A DNA stretch of 64,000 nt, taken from assembly GCF_002355275.1 (NCBI RefSeq), contig NZ_CP023449.1, forward strand, positions 620,001 to 684,000, written 5' to 3'. How positions within the stretch are numbered: position 1 is the first letter of the stretch; each line of letters starts with the position of its first letter. The DNA is from Rhizorhabdus dicambivorans. Lineage in GTDB: Bacteria; Pseudomonadota; Alphaproteobacteria; Sphingomonadales; Sphingomonadaceae. The position numbers were made by a program, and so were the translations under genes. This document shows, piece after piece, positions 18,394 to 26,366 of the stretch. The notes beneath the pieces were generated by a model. The model was not told the DNA's origin. It saw only the letters and a program-made list of their open reading frames with translations, and made no database searches.

Positions 18394-19101
18394 TCAATCC
18401 TTGGCAGCGGGGGCAGAGGCCGCAAGGGCGTCGACATCGACGCCCAGGCTGGTGGCGAGCCGCGCGGCACGCTGCCGCAGCGTATCGGGGGTTTCCTTGT
18501 CGCGGGCGATTTCGCCGAGCAGGCGGCCCGCCTCGGCGGCGCGCCCGGTCTGGAGCATGGCGATCGCGGTCAACTCGCCCGCGGTGCCGAAGAAGGCGTT
18601 GTCGGGCTGGGTGAGCGGCCGCATCCGGTCGATCACCTGCTGCGGCTGGAGCCCGTCATATTCGATCAGAGTCTGCCGGATCAGCGCGACATCGCGATAG
18701 GGCTGGGGCGCATCCTCGTCGCGGGCGATGCCGGCATAGATGGCGGCGGCCGCCTTGATGTCGCCCTTGTCGACGGCCAGCGCGGCGCGGGTGAACAGCG
18801 CCGAGACGCGGTAGCCGGTGCCGCCTTCCGCCACCAGCTGGTCGATCTTCCTGGCGGCGTCGGTGGTGCGGTTCGCCTGGACGTCCGCAATCAGCGCGCC
18901 CATCGTCTCGCCATTGGCCTCGCGCTTCTTCTCGGCCTCGGCGCGCCAGAACAGATAGCCGGCCAGCGCCAGCAGCAGCACCAGCACGACGACCAGCGCG
19001 ATGCGGCCGTAGCGCTTCCACATGGTGATCATCTGCTCCTGCCGGAGCTGTTCGTCGACCTCGCGCAGAAAGGCTTCTTCAGTGGGCGGCGTGGAGGCCA
19101 A
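18394..19101 (-). CDS. YfgM-like membrane-anchored TPR protein
   Basis: A 235-residue protein with a short cytosolic N-terminus, one transmembrane helix at about 33-52 (YGRIALVVVLVLLLALAGYL), and a periplasmic helical-repeat domain of the TPR_21/DUF2133 type. In enterobacteria YfgM associates with the Sec translocon and periplasmic chaperones, upstream of bamB. The same order is kept here. It probably has its own promoter in the 101 bp before panB's stop. Confidence 0.85.
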   Translation of the reverse strand: MASTPPTEEAFLREVDEQLRQEQMITMWKRYGRIALVVVLVLLLALAGYLFWRAEAEKKREANGETMGALIADVQANRTTDAARKIDQLVAEGGTGYRVSALFTRAALAVDKGDIKAAAAIYAGIARDEDAPQPYRDVALIRQTLIEYDGLQPQQVIDRMRPLTQPDNAFFGTAGELTAIAMLQTGRAAEAGRLLGEIARDKETPDTLRQRAARLATSLGVDVDALAASAPAAKD

Positions 19102-19202
19102 GCATCATCTCCGTCAGCAACAGTGCGGGCTGTATTAGCGAGCGCGGGCGTGCGGTGCCATAGCCAATACATACGCCCGATGAACGGGCGGGGTGGGCCT
19201 TC

Positions 19203-20060
19203 TCAACCTTTCGGCTGATAGGTCTGCTCGACGGTCGGGAAACGCCGCGCGCGCACGTCGGCGGCATAGTCGGCCACCGCATCGTCGATCTGCTGGCTGA
19301 GCTGCGCATATTTCTTCACGAAGCGCGGCACCCGGTCGAACATGCCGAGCATGTCGTCGATCACCAGCACCTGGCCGTCGCACTCCACCGAGCCGCCGAT
19401 GCCGATCGTCGGCACCGCGATCGCCCTGGTGATTTCCACCGCGATTGGCTCGACCACGCCTTCGACGACCACCGCGAAGGCGCCCGCCTCGGCGATCGCC
19501 TGCGCATCGCGGATCAGCTTGGCGCGCTCCGCCTCGCTGCGCCCGCGCGCGCCATAGCCGCCCAGGATGTTGACCGCCTGCGGGGTGAGGCCGACATGGC
19601 CGACCACCGGAATGCCGCGCGCGGTGAGGAAGGCGACCGTCGGGGCCATCGCCTCGCCGCCCTCCAGCTTCACGGCGGCGGCCCCGGTCTCCTTCAGGAT
19701 GCGCGCGGCGGATCGGAAGGCCTGCTCGGGGCTCTCCTCATAGCTGCCGAACGGCATGTCGATCACGACGAGGCTGTGATAGCTGCCGCGCACCACCGCC
19801 GCGCCATGCGCGATCATCATGTCGAGGCTGACCGGCACGCTCGAATCGAGCCCGTAGAGGACCTGGCCCAGGCTGTCGCCGACCAGCAGCATATCGCAAT
19901 GCGGGTCTAGGATCTGCGCCATGCGGATCGTGTAGGCGGTGAGCACCACCACCGGCGTCTTGCCCTTGGCATCGCGGATCGCGGGCACGGTGAGGCGCCG
20001 CATCGGCGCCGGGGTGGGATGCGCGCGGCTGGTGGCGGTGTCGATCTGGAAGGTGGACAT
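19203..20060 (-). CDS. panB: 3-methyl-2-oxobutanoate hydroxymethyltransferase
   Basis: The first committed step of pantothenate synthesis: transfer of a hydroxymethyl group from methylene-THF to alpha-ketoisovalerate. The 285-residue TIM-barrel enzyme has [31 protein letters not shown] (metal-binding Asp), [24 protein letters not shown] and [18 protein letters not shown]. The start is the ATG at 20060. The longer frame to 20249 reads through a repeat element. It is transcribed alone. Confidence 0.96.
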   Translation of the reverse strand: MSTFQIDTATSRAHPTPAPMRRLTVPAIRDAKGKTPVVVLTAYTIRMAQILDPHCDMLLVGDSLGQVLYGLDSSVPVSLDMMIAHGAAVVRGSYHSLVVIDMPFGSYEESPEQAFRSAARILKETGAAAVKLEGGEAMAPTVAFLTARGIPVVGHVGLTPQAVNILGGYGARGRSEAERAKLIRDAQAIAEAGAFAVVVEGVVEPIAVEITRAIAVPTIGIGGSVECDGQVLVIDDMLGMFDRVPRFVKKYAQLSQQIDDAVADYAADVRARRFPTVEQTYQPKG

Positions 20061-20070
20061 TGTTGGTTGG

Positions 20071-20283
20071 CCCTCAATTGCCGGGCGCGAGGCATCCGCC
20101 TCGCTCGGCTTTCCTCGCAATAAGCTCGGGCGGCCATTCGGCCTTGCGGGACACTGGCGTGTCCCGACGCCGATCTCAAGGTCGGACTTCAAGAGGCTCG
20201 AAGAGGCAAGCGCGAAAAGCGCGTCCGAGCTTATTGCGAGGAAAGCCAAGCCGGGCGGATGCCCGGCGCCCGGCGCCTGAGGG
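20071..20283. repeat. Structured intergenic repeat element, copy A
   Basis: A 213-bp unit bounded by CCCTCA and TGAGGG with long inverted arms: GCTTTCCTCGCAATAAGCTCGG at 20109-20130 pairs with CCGAGCTTATTGCGAGGAAAGC near 20225-20246 (given here only by position in detail). It has an internal hairpin GGGACAC-TGGC-GTGTCCC at 20148-20165. It fills the gap between panB and gapR and its right end touches the gapR stop codon. A diverged copy lies at 59703-59934. Confidence 0.75.
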
Positions 20284-20547
20284 CTAAATCATACCAAGAG
20301 CGGCCATGTAGGTTTCGAGGATCATTGCCTCTTCCTCATGCTCGCCCTTCTTCTTCTTGCGGATGGCGAGCAGCTTGCGGACGATCTTGGTGTCGTAGCC
20401 GCGGCCCTTCATCTCCGACATCACGTCCTTGATATCGTCGGCGATGCCCTTCTTCTCTTCCTCGAGACGCTCGACCCGTTCGACGAACAGGCGCAGCTCC
20501 TGCGCGGCGATGCTGCCCTTGTCTTCGGTCGTGTCGGCTTCGGCCAT
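20284..20547 (-). CDS. gapR: GapR-family nucleoid protein (DUF2312)
   Basis: An 87-residue, highly charged helical protein: [40 protein letters not shown] and [15 protein letters not shown]. These match GapR of Caulobacter, which clamps overtwisted DNA ahead of replication and transcription forks and stimulates topoisomerases. The ATG at 20547 gives the usual family length. The longer upstream frame is not supported. It is divergent from pyk, and its stop codon abuts repeat element A. Confidence 0.93.
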   Translation of the reverse strand: MAEADTTEDKGSIAAQELRLFVERVERLEEEKKGIADDIKDVMSEMKGRGYDTKIVRKLLAIRKKKKGEHEEEAMILETYMAALGMI

Positions 20548-20765
20548 GATTCGCTGGTTCCTCGATAAAGCGTGAAGGCGCAAGGCTGTAGAGGCAGGCG
20601 CGGATAGGCTCAACGGGGAATCGATCGGGCCGGTGGGGGCGGGAATCTGATGCGGCGGCGGGGGCGGGGCCGAACCGGCGAAATGCTACATTCCGGCGAC
20701 GGAAAGACTTGCCATGAAAGGGGTTCCTTCTACCTAGGGCCCTCCCCAGGAACAGGAACCCTATC

Positions 20766-22223
20766 GTGGACAGCCAGCTCTCCCCCCGCCAGCGCAAGGT
20801 GCGCGTGCTCGCGACGCTGGGCCCGGCAAGCGCGACGCCTGAGATGATCGGCCGGCTGTTCCGGGCCGGCGCCGACGCCTTCCGGATCAACATGAGTCAT
20901 GGCGGGCATGACGACAAGATTCCCGTCATCCAGGCGATCCGCGCGATGGAGAAGGATTTTGGGCGCGCGACCACGATCCTGTTCGACCTGCAGGGCCCGA
21001 AGCTGCGGGTCGGCAAGTTCAAGGACGGATCGATCCAGCTGCCGACCGGCCACGCCTTCACCCTCGATCGCGATCCGACGCCGGGCGACCTGCACCGGGT
21101 CGAGCTGCCCCACCGCGAGATTTTCGAGGCGCTGACATCGGGCACCCGGCTGCTGCTCGACGACGGCAAGCTGGTGCTGCGCGTCCGCCATGTCCATGCC
21201 GACCGGATCGAGACGCTGGTCGAGGTCGGCGGAGCGCTGTCGAACAGCAAGGGCCTCAACGTCCCCGACGTGATCGTGCCGATGGCGGCGCTGACCGAGA
21301 AGGACCGCCGCGACCTGACCTTCGCCTGCGATCATGGCGCCGACTGGATCGCGCTGAGCTTCGTCCAGCGGCCCGAGGATGTGGCGGAAGCGCGGCGGCT
21401 GATCGGCGGCAAGGCGGCGCTGCTCGCCAAGATCGAGAAGCCGGCGGCGGTCGAGCGGCTCGAGGAGATATTGGAGCTGGCCGACGCGGTGATGGTCGCG
21501 CGCGGCGATCTGGGTGTCGAGCTGCCGCCCGAGCGGGTGCCGCCGATGCAGAAGCGCATCGTCGAGACGGCGCGGCGGATGGGCCGGCCGGTCGTGGTCG
21601 CGACCCAGATGCTCGAATCGATGATCCAGTCGCCCAGCCCGACCCGCGCCGAGGTGTCCGACGTCGCCACCGCGATCTACGACGGTGCCGACGCGGTGAT
21701 GCTGTCGGCCGAATCGGCGAGCGGGCAATGGCCCGAGGAAGCGGTGACAATGATGAACGCCATCGCCATGTCGGTGGAAAGCGACCCCGGCTATGCCGCG
21801 CGGCTCCACTTCACCGAAACCCAGCCCGACGCAACCACCGCCGACGCGCTGGCCGAGGCGGCGGCGCGGATCGCCGACACCGTCTCGGCGAGCCTGATCA
21901 TCTGCTTCACCCTGTCGGGATCGACCGCGCGGCGCATCGCTCGGGAGCGGCCCTCGGTGCCGCTGATGGTGCTGACCCCCAAGCTTGCCACCGCGCGGCG
22001 GATGGGCATATTGTGGGGCAGTCATGCGGTGCGCACCCGCGATGTCGCCAGCTTCGAGGAAATGGTCGCCAAGGCCAAGCGCATGGCGCTGCGCCAGCAG
22101 CTCGCCAGGGCCGGCGACCGCGTCGTCATCGTCGCCGGTGTCCCCTTCGGCACGCCAGGCTCGACCAACATGATCCATGTCGTCCGCCTGACCGGCGACG
22201 AACTGAAGGGCTATGGGGACTGA
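20766..22223 (+). CDS. pyk: Pyruvate kinase
   Basis: Makes ATP and pyruvate from phosphoenolpyruvate. The 485-residue protein starts at GTG 20766 after a GGAA-rich leader. It has RKVRVLATLGPASATPEMI, INMSHGGHDDK, the catalytic lysine in LLAKIEKPAAVERLEEIL (about residue 222), ARGDLGVELPPERVP (metal site), and ATQMLESMIQSPSPTRAEVS. The C-terminal allosteric domain is complete. A strong hairpin terminator follows. It is divergent from gapR across 218 bp. Confidence 0.96.
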   Translation: MDSQLSPRQRKVRVLATLGPASATPEMIGRLFRAGADAFRINMSHGGHDDKIPVIQAIRAMEKDFGRATTILFDLQGPKLRVGKFKDGSIQLPTGHAFTLDRDPTPGDLHRVELPHREIFEALTSGTRLLLDDGKLVLRVRHVHADRIETLVEVGGALSNSKGLNVPDVIVPMAALTEKDRRDLTFACDHGADWIALSFVQRPEDVAEARRLIGGKAALLAKIEKPAAVERLEEILELADAVMVARGDLGVELPPERVPPMQKRIVETARRMGRPVVVATQMLESMIQSPSPTRAEVSDVATAIYDGADAVMLSAESASGQWPEEAVTMMNAIAMSVESDPGYAARLHFTETQPDATTADALAEAAARIADTVSASLIICFTLSGSTARRIARERPSVPLMVLTPKLATARRMGILWGSHAVRTRDVASFEEMVAKAKRMALRQQLARAGDRVVIVAGVPFGTPGSTNMIHVVRLTGDELKGYGD

Positions 22224-22238
22224 TCCCCGCCTGATTCC

Positions 22239-22280
22239 AAAGGCGGCGCCCCGGAGGGAGGGGAAGGGGCGCCGCCCTTT
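22239..22280 (+). terminator. Hairpin terminator of pyk
   Basis: AAAGGCGGCGCCCC pairs with GGGGCGCCGCCCTTT across a 14-base loop, then CCTTTCC. It lies 16 bp after the pyk stop and between pyk and the oppositely oriented microprotein gene, so it could serve both strands. Confidence 0.7.
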
Positions 22281-22320
22281 CCGGCCCGATGGTTTCGGGC
22301 CGGAACCTGTTGCCGGAACG

Positions 22321-22431
22321 TCAGTGCCGGCCGAACGCATCCTCGATGCTGACATAGCCGACCACCGCCATGAACAGCGCGGCCGCGGCGAGCGGGAGGA
22401 TGAAATAATGGTCTCCGATGAAGCCGAGCAT
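22321..22431 (-). CDS. 36-residue membrane microprotein next to Fnr-like gene
   Basis: An ATG at 22431 with a strong AAGGAGA eight bases upstream opens a 36-codon frame beginning MLGFIGDHYFILPLAAAALF and ending in IEDAFGRH before TGA. It is one transmembrane helix (about 9-28) with a short charged tail. No named family is recognised. The size and hydrophobic profile recall accessory microproteins of respiratory oxidases. The gene is divergent from the fnr-like gene, and the shared region contains a perfect TTGA-N6-TCAA box 56 bp upstream of its start. Oxygen-dependent expression is my inference. Confidence 0.65.
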   Translation of the reverse strand: MLGFIGDHYFILPLAAAALFMAVVGYVSIEDAFGRH

Positions 22432-22486
22432 GGGGCTGTCTCCTTGTCTGATGCCCCGGTTGTGTGCGGCGGCGCGGCTTTGCGCT

Positions 22487-22500
22487 TTGACCGCGGTCAA
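22487..22500. promoter_or_regulatory. FNR/FixK-type box TTGACCGCGGTCAA
   Basis: A perfect 14-bp palindrome matching the TTGA-N6-TCAA half-sites read by FNR/FixK proteins. It lies between the microprotein (start 22431) and the fnr-like gene (start 22542), so it can serve both. The adjacent regulator carries the E-x-x-S-R recognition helix expected to read TTGA. Confidence 0.7.
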
Positions 22501-22541
22501 AATGGGTTCGATTCCGCCGCCGCCATGCTTATGGTGCCGGC

Positions 22542-23249
22542 ATGGAGGCGATTGATATCTGTGCCGATTGCGGGGTGCGTGACCGGGCGCTGTGCGGCAG
22601 CCTGAGCGATGCCGAGCTGGCGACGCTCAACCGGCTGGGCCGGCGCCGGCATGTCGCACGCGACGAGACGATCGCCTGGGCGGGCGACGACAATATCGTC
22701 TGCGCCAACCTGCTCTCGGGCGTGCTCAAGCTGTCGGCGGCCGCCACCGATGGGCGCGAGCAGACGGTGGGGCTGCTCTACCCGGCCGATTTCGTCGGCA
22801 CGCCCTTCGCCGAGCAGGTCGACTTCACCATCACCGCGCTGACCGATGCCGAGCTGTGCGTCTTCCCGCGCGAGCCGTTCGAACGGGTGCTGGGCGACCA
22901 TGCCGCGATGGAACGCCTTCTCCTCCAGCGGGTGCTCGCCGCGCTCGGCGAGGCGCGCGGCCGGATGTTCAGCCTCGCGCGCGGATCGGCGGGGGAGAAG
23001 GTCGCCGGCTTCCTGCTCGACATGGCCCGCCGTGCCGCGACCAGCGGCTGCCGCGCGACCCCGCAGGGCCCGCTGACCTTCGACCTGCCGCTGTCGCGCG
23101 GCGAGACGGCGGCCGTGCTGGGCCTGACGATCGAGACCGCCAGCCGCCAGATACGCAAGCTGGAGCGCGACCAGATCATCGCCCTGCCCGGCGGCCGGGC
23201 GGTGACGATCCTCGACATGGCGGCGCTGGAGGCACGGGCGCAGGCGTGA
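22542..23249 (+). CDS. Crp/Fnr-family oxygen regulator, FnrL-like
   Basis: A 235-residue regulator. N-terminal cysteines Cys7, Cys10 and Cys18 (ICADCGVRDRALC, spacing C-x2-C-x7-C as in FnrL) and Cys106 in AELCVFPRE could hold an oxygen-labile [4Fe-4S] cluster. A cNMP-binding-like beta roll spans about 25-115, a dimer helix about 118-150, and the HTH about 183-212 includes TIETASRQIRKL with Glu198, Ser201 and Arg202, the set that reads TTGA half-sites. A matching box sits 42 bp upstream of its start, suggesting autoregulation. It could be named fnrL or fnr; no symbol is assigned. Confidence 0.88.
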   Translation: MEAIDICADCGVRDRALCGSLSDAELATLNRLGRRRHVARDETIAWAGDDNIVCANLLSGVLKLSAAATDGREQTVGLLYPADFVGTPFAEQVDFTITALTDAELCVFPREPFERVLGDHAAMERLLLQRVLAALGEARGRMFSLARGSAGEKVAGFLLDMARRAATSGCRATPQGPLTFDLPLSRGETAAVLGLTIETASRQIRKLERDQIIALPGGRAVTILDMAALEARAQA

Positions 23250-23342
23250 CTCCCTTCCCCGTCAGTCCCGCCTGCGTGTGAATGACGGGGTTTGGGAGTG
23301 ACGGGATTACTTCAAAGGCCCCGCTTTCGCGGAACGACGGTT

Positions 23343-23972
23343 CTACAGAAGTCTCAGGCTTTCCAGCCGCGCGCGCAGATCGGCGGCGTCGCGGAAGACA
23401 TGGCCGTGGATGCCGCAGGCCTCGGCTGCGATGACATTTTCGGCGCGGTCGTCGATGAAGATCGCCTCGTCCGCGGTGAGGCCGAAGCGGGCGAGCGCGA
23501 GATGGTAGATCGCCCGGTCGGGCTTGATCAGCTTCTCGTCGCCTGACACGACGATATCGTCGAACAGATCGAAGACCGCCGCTTCGCGCGCCCGGAAGGG
23601 CGGCCAGAATTCATGGCTGAAATTGGTGATCGCGTAGAGCGGCACGCCGCGTCCATGCAGATCGCGGACGATATCGCCCATGCCGGGCAGCAGGCCGGTG
23701 ACGGTCTCGGAGAAGCGGGGGCCGAAGGCACGGATCGCATCGGCGAAGCGCGGCCAGCCGGCGATCAGCTCGGCGCTCGTCTCGGCGAAGGGGCGGCCGG
23801 CGTCGTGCTGGCTGTGCCAGTCAAGATTGACGACGTCGCGCAGAAACAGCTCAAGCTCGCGCGCGGGCACGAGCTTTTCGAAGAACTGCCGGAGATTCCA
23901 GTCGTAGAGCACATTGCCGACATCGAAGATGACGGCGCGTGTGCGGCGCCCAGCCGAAGCCGGAGTGATCAG
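23343..23972 (-). CDS. HAD-superfamily hydrolase with non-standard start
   Basis: A HAD phosphatase-like enzyme. Motif I is [12 protein letters not shown], motif II ITNFS, motif III EKLIKPD, and motif [14 protein letters not shown]. The first ATG/GTG/TTG in frame is a GTG at 23912, which lies after the catalytic Asp of motif I, so translation must start earlier. Upstream to the rpmJ start there is no ATG, GTG or TTG in frame. A CTG at 23972 overlaps the rpmJ stop as CTGA, and I use it. The protein would be about 209 residues. Coupling to rpmJ is likely. The start is the uncertain part; the family call is firm. Confidence 0.75.
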   Translation of the reverse strand: MITPASAGRRTRAVIFDVGNVLYDWNLRQFFEKLVPARELELFLRDVVNLDWHSQHDAGRPFAETSAELIAGWPRFADAIRAFGPRFSETVTGLLPGMGDIVRDLHGRGVPLYAITNFSHEFWPPFRAREAAVFDLFDDIVVSGDEKLIKPDRAIYHLALARFGLTADEAIFIDDRAENVIAAEACGIHGHVFRDAADLRARLESLRLL

Positions 23973-24094
23973 CCCTGGCGCGCCTTGAAGCGGCGGTTGG
24001 TCTTGTTGATCACATAGGTGCGGCCACGACGACGGATCACGCGGTTGTCGCGATGACGGTCCTTCAGGGACTTGAGCGAGTTGCGGATCTTCAT
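23969..24094 (-). CDS. rpmJ: 50S ribosomal protein L36
   Basis: A 41-residue basic protein, [20 protein letters not shown] followed by [21 protein letters not shown] given in parts. It matches the longer L36 type lacking the zinc-binding cysteines (YkgO/RpmJ2-like), which is the standard form in alphaproteobacteria. It has a short start-proximal leader. The stop overlaps the presumed CTG start of the HAD gene. Confidence 0.93.
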   Translation of the reverse strand: MKIRNSLKSLKDRHRDNRVIRRRGRTYVINKTNRRFKARQG

Positions 24095-24385
24095 GGCTTA
24101 ACGCGCCTGCTTTCTAAGCTGATTGGTTTGAAATCGAGGCGCTCCCCTATGGGCAGATGGCCAAGGAGTCAAGCGATTCACCCCTCTTTTCGTCACTCCA
24201 GCGCAGGCTGGAGTCCATCTCCCGCTCCACCCCGCGACACCATTCCGCCGCGCAAGCAGATATCGGCTCCGCGCACCGGGATGACGCGGGGCGTTCGGGG
24301 CGTTCATATCGGGTGCATCCGATTCCATGCAGCCATTTCGTTGCCGCCGCGTTTCGATGCGGTAGCATCGCCCCGGGAGGACGAC
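24095..24385. other. Divergent intergenic region with REP-like palindromes
   Basis: A region of 291 bp between rpmJ and the DUF4136 lipoprotein. It contains GTCACTCCAGCGCAGGCTGG near 24192 and a facing CACCGGGATGACG near 24278, forming REP-like palindromes, and the two promoters in opposite directions. No gene was seen. Confidence 0.6.
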
Positions 24386-25009
24386 ATGAAGACCGCCAGA
24401 CATCTGCTCTCCAGGACCCTCCTGATCGGAACGGCCCTTGCCCTCGCGGGCTGCCAATCGGCCATGCCGGAGACCCGCGTCACCCGCTTCCACCTCGGCC
24501 AGCCGATCGCGCCGGGGGAGGTGGCGGTCGAACCGCGCGATCCGACCCTGGCGAAGGATCTCGAATTCCAGAGCTATGCGCGAATCGTCCAGGGCGAGCT
24601 GGCCCGGGTCGGCTTCGGCCTCGCGCCGGACCTGCCCCGGTCAGAACTGGTCGCGGTGACCGAGGTCCGCCGCAGCTGGCGCCCGGCGGGCAGCGCGGGG
24701 GGCTCGTCGGTCTCGATCGGGCTCGGCACCGGCTCTGGCGGCGGCTGGCATGGCGGAACCAGCGTCGGCGTCGGTGGCGCGGTCAGCTTCCCGATCGGCA
24801 AGCCGAAACAGCGGATGGACGTGCTCACCCAGCTTTCGGTCCAGCTCAAGCGCCGTTCCGAAGGCACGGTGATCTGGGAGGGCCGCGCCGAAAGCGCGGT
24901 GCGTGATGGCACCCCGGCCGCCAGCCCCGAGGCTGCGGTCGCCCGGCTCGCCGCCGCCCTGTTCCAGGGCTTCCCCGGCCGGTCGGGCGAGACTATCACG
25001 GTGAAATGA
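24386..25009 (+). CDS. DUF4136-like lipoprotein
   Basis: A 207-residue lipoprotein with signal MKTARHLLSRTLLIGTALAL and lipobox ALAGC (Cys23). The mature part fits DUF4136: FEFQ-like LAKDLEFQSYARIVQGEL, a Gly/Ser-rich stretch (about 115-140, LGTGSGGGWHGGTSVGVGG) and a C-terminal GRAESAVRDG segment. GGGAGG precedes the ATG at 24386. A longer frame to 24053 crosses the intergenic repeats and is not used. It overlaps the carboxypeptidase gene by ATGA. The function is unknown. Confidence 0.82.
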   Translation: MKTARHLLSRTLLIGTALALAGCQSAMPETRVTRFHLGQPIAPGEVAVEPRDPTLAKDLEFQSYARIVQGELARVGFGLAPDLPRSELVAVTEVRRSWRPAGSAGGSSVSIGLGTGSGGGWHGGTSVGVGGAVSFPIGKPKQRMDVLTQLSVQLKRRSEGTVIWEGRAESAVRDGTPAASPEAAVARLAAALFQGFPGRSGETITVK

Positions 25010-26142
25010 TCAGCATCACCAGCGGCTTCGACAGCGGCAACATCGCCGTCCTCTCCGAGAATCCGGTGCCGGGCGGCACCAGTTTCGACCTCGCCATCGT
25101 CAAGGACCACCAGTCGGATTTCTACCAGTGGTTCCATTTCCGCCTGACGGGCGCGAAGGGCACCGCCGTCACCCTGCGCATCACCAACGCCGGGGGCGCC
25201 GCCTATCCGGACGGCTGGAAGGACTATCGTGCCTGCGTCTCCGCCGACCGGCAGGACTGGCGCCGCGTCCCCACACGCTATGCCGACGGGGTGCTGACGA
25301 TCAGCATCACGCCGGAGGCCGACAGCGTCTGGCTCGCCTATTTCGCGCCCTATTCGATGGAGCGCCACCATGATCTGGTCGCGCGCATCGCGGCCACGCC
25401 CGGCGTCACCCATGAGCGGCTCGGCGGCACCCTCGACGGACAGGACCTCGATCTGCTTGTCCTGGGCGAGGGGCCGAAGCGGGTCTGGCTCTACGCCCGC
25501 CAGCATCCCGGCGAGAGCATGGCCGAATGGTGGATGGAAGGCGCGCTGGAGATGCTGGCCGACTGCCATGATCCGGTTGCGCGCAGCCTGCGCCGGCGCG
25601 CCACATTCCATATCGTCCCCAACATGAATCCGGATGGATCGCGGCGCGGCCATCTGCGTACCAATGCAGCGGGCGTCAACCTCAACCGCGAATGGCATGA
25701 TCCGAACCCGGAGAAGAGCCCGGAGGTGTTCCACGTCCTCAACCGCATGGATGCGACCGGAATCGATTTCGCGATGGACGTCCATGGCGACGAGGCGATT
25801 CCGCATGCCTTCATCGCGGGGTTCGAGGGCATCCCCAACTGGACCGAGGGGCAGGGACGGCTCTACCATCTGTTCCGCGACACGCTGGCGCGGCGGACCC
25901 CTGATTTCCAGACCCGCAACGGCTATCCGGTCGCGGGCAAGGGCAAGGCCAATCTGTCGATGTCGACCAACCAGCTCGCCAATCGCTTCGGCTGCGTCGC
26001 CATGACGCTGGAGATGCCGTTCAAGGACAATGCCGACCTGCCCGATCCCGATCATGGCTGGTCGCCCGAGCGGTCGAAGCAGCTCGGCCGGGAATGCCTC
26101 GGCGCGTTGCACGAGATATTGGACCAGCTTCCCGAACGGTGA
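25006..26142 (+). CDS. M14-family zinc carboxypeptidase
   Basis: A 378-residue protein of the cytosolic carboxypeptidase-like branch (M14 family with an N-terminal beta domain, about 1-125). Zinc ligands are His167 and Glu170 in QHPGESMAEW and His260 in DVHGDE. Substrate-binding Asn/Arg are in VNLNREW. The catalytic Glu is Glu336 in TLEMPFKD. No signal peptide is seen, so it is probably cytosolic. It is translationally coupled to the lipoprotein by ATGA, though the two are predicted to act in different compartments. The peptide substrate is unknown. Confidence 0.9.
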   Translation: MISITSGFDSGNIAVLSENPVPGGTSFDLAIVKDHQSDFYQWFHFRLTGAKGTAVTLRITNAGGAAYPDGWKDYRACVSADRQDWRRVPTRYADGVLTISITPEADSVWLAYFAPYSMERHHDLVARIAATPGVTHERLGGTLDGQDLDLLVLGEGPKRVWLYARQHPGESMAEWWMEGALEMLADCHDPVARSLRRRATFHIVPNMNPDGSRRGHLRTNAAGVNLNREWHDPNPEKSPEVFHVLNRMDATGIDFAMDVHGDEAIPHAFIAGFEGIPNWTEGQGRLYHLFRDTLARRTPDFQTRNGYPVAGKGKANLSMSTNQLANRFGCVAMTLEMPFKDNADLPDPDHGWSPERSKQLGRECLGALHEILDQLPER

Positions 26143-26230
26143 GACGCCGGGCGCGGGGCTCCGCTTCTCCCGGTGATCGGGGAAGAAGACAGCCAGACCC
26201 CGGATCGAGTTCGGTGTGGCGGGCAGGGCG

Positions 26231-26266
26231 CGTCATCCCCGCTCCGCCTGGAATCCCGCTTCTCCC
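26231..26266. repeat. REP-like palindrome downstream of carboxypeptidase
   Basis: CGTCATCCCCGCTCCGCCTG followed by GAATCCCGCTTCTCCC, a member of the window-wide REP-like family, in the 224-bp convergent gap between the carboxypeptidase and the TonB receptor. It probably works as a terminator or mRNA end. Confidence 0.5.
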
Positions 26267-26366
26267 GTGACCGACATTGATAACGGGCGTCCGCTTCAGC
26301 CGCCCCCTTCCCCCTGTCCGACGCGGAACGGCGGATGTCCGGTCCGTCGCCCCGCTGGCGCCCGGA

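Noticed and set aside
20701-20765. Possible leader peptide before pyk (ATG AAA GGG GTT ...)
   Set aside because: It is only seven codons with no ribosome site or regulatory codon run; nothing supports attenuation.
20730-22355. 541-codon open frame on the minus strand
   Set aside because: It is antisense to pyruvate kinase, whose motifs are complete, and it overlaps the terminator.
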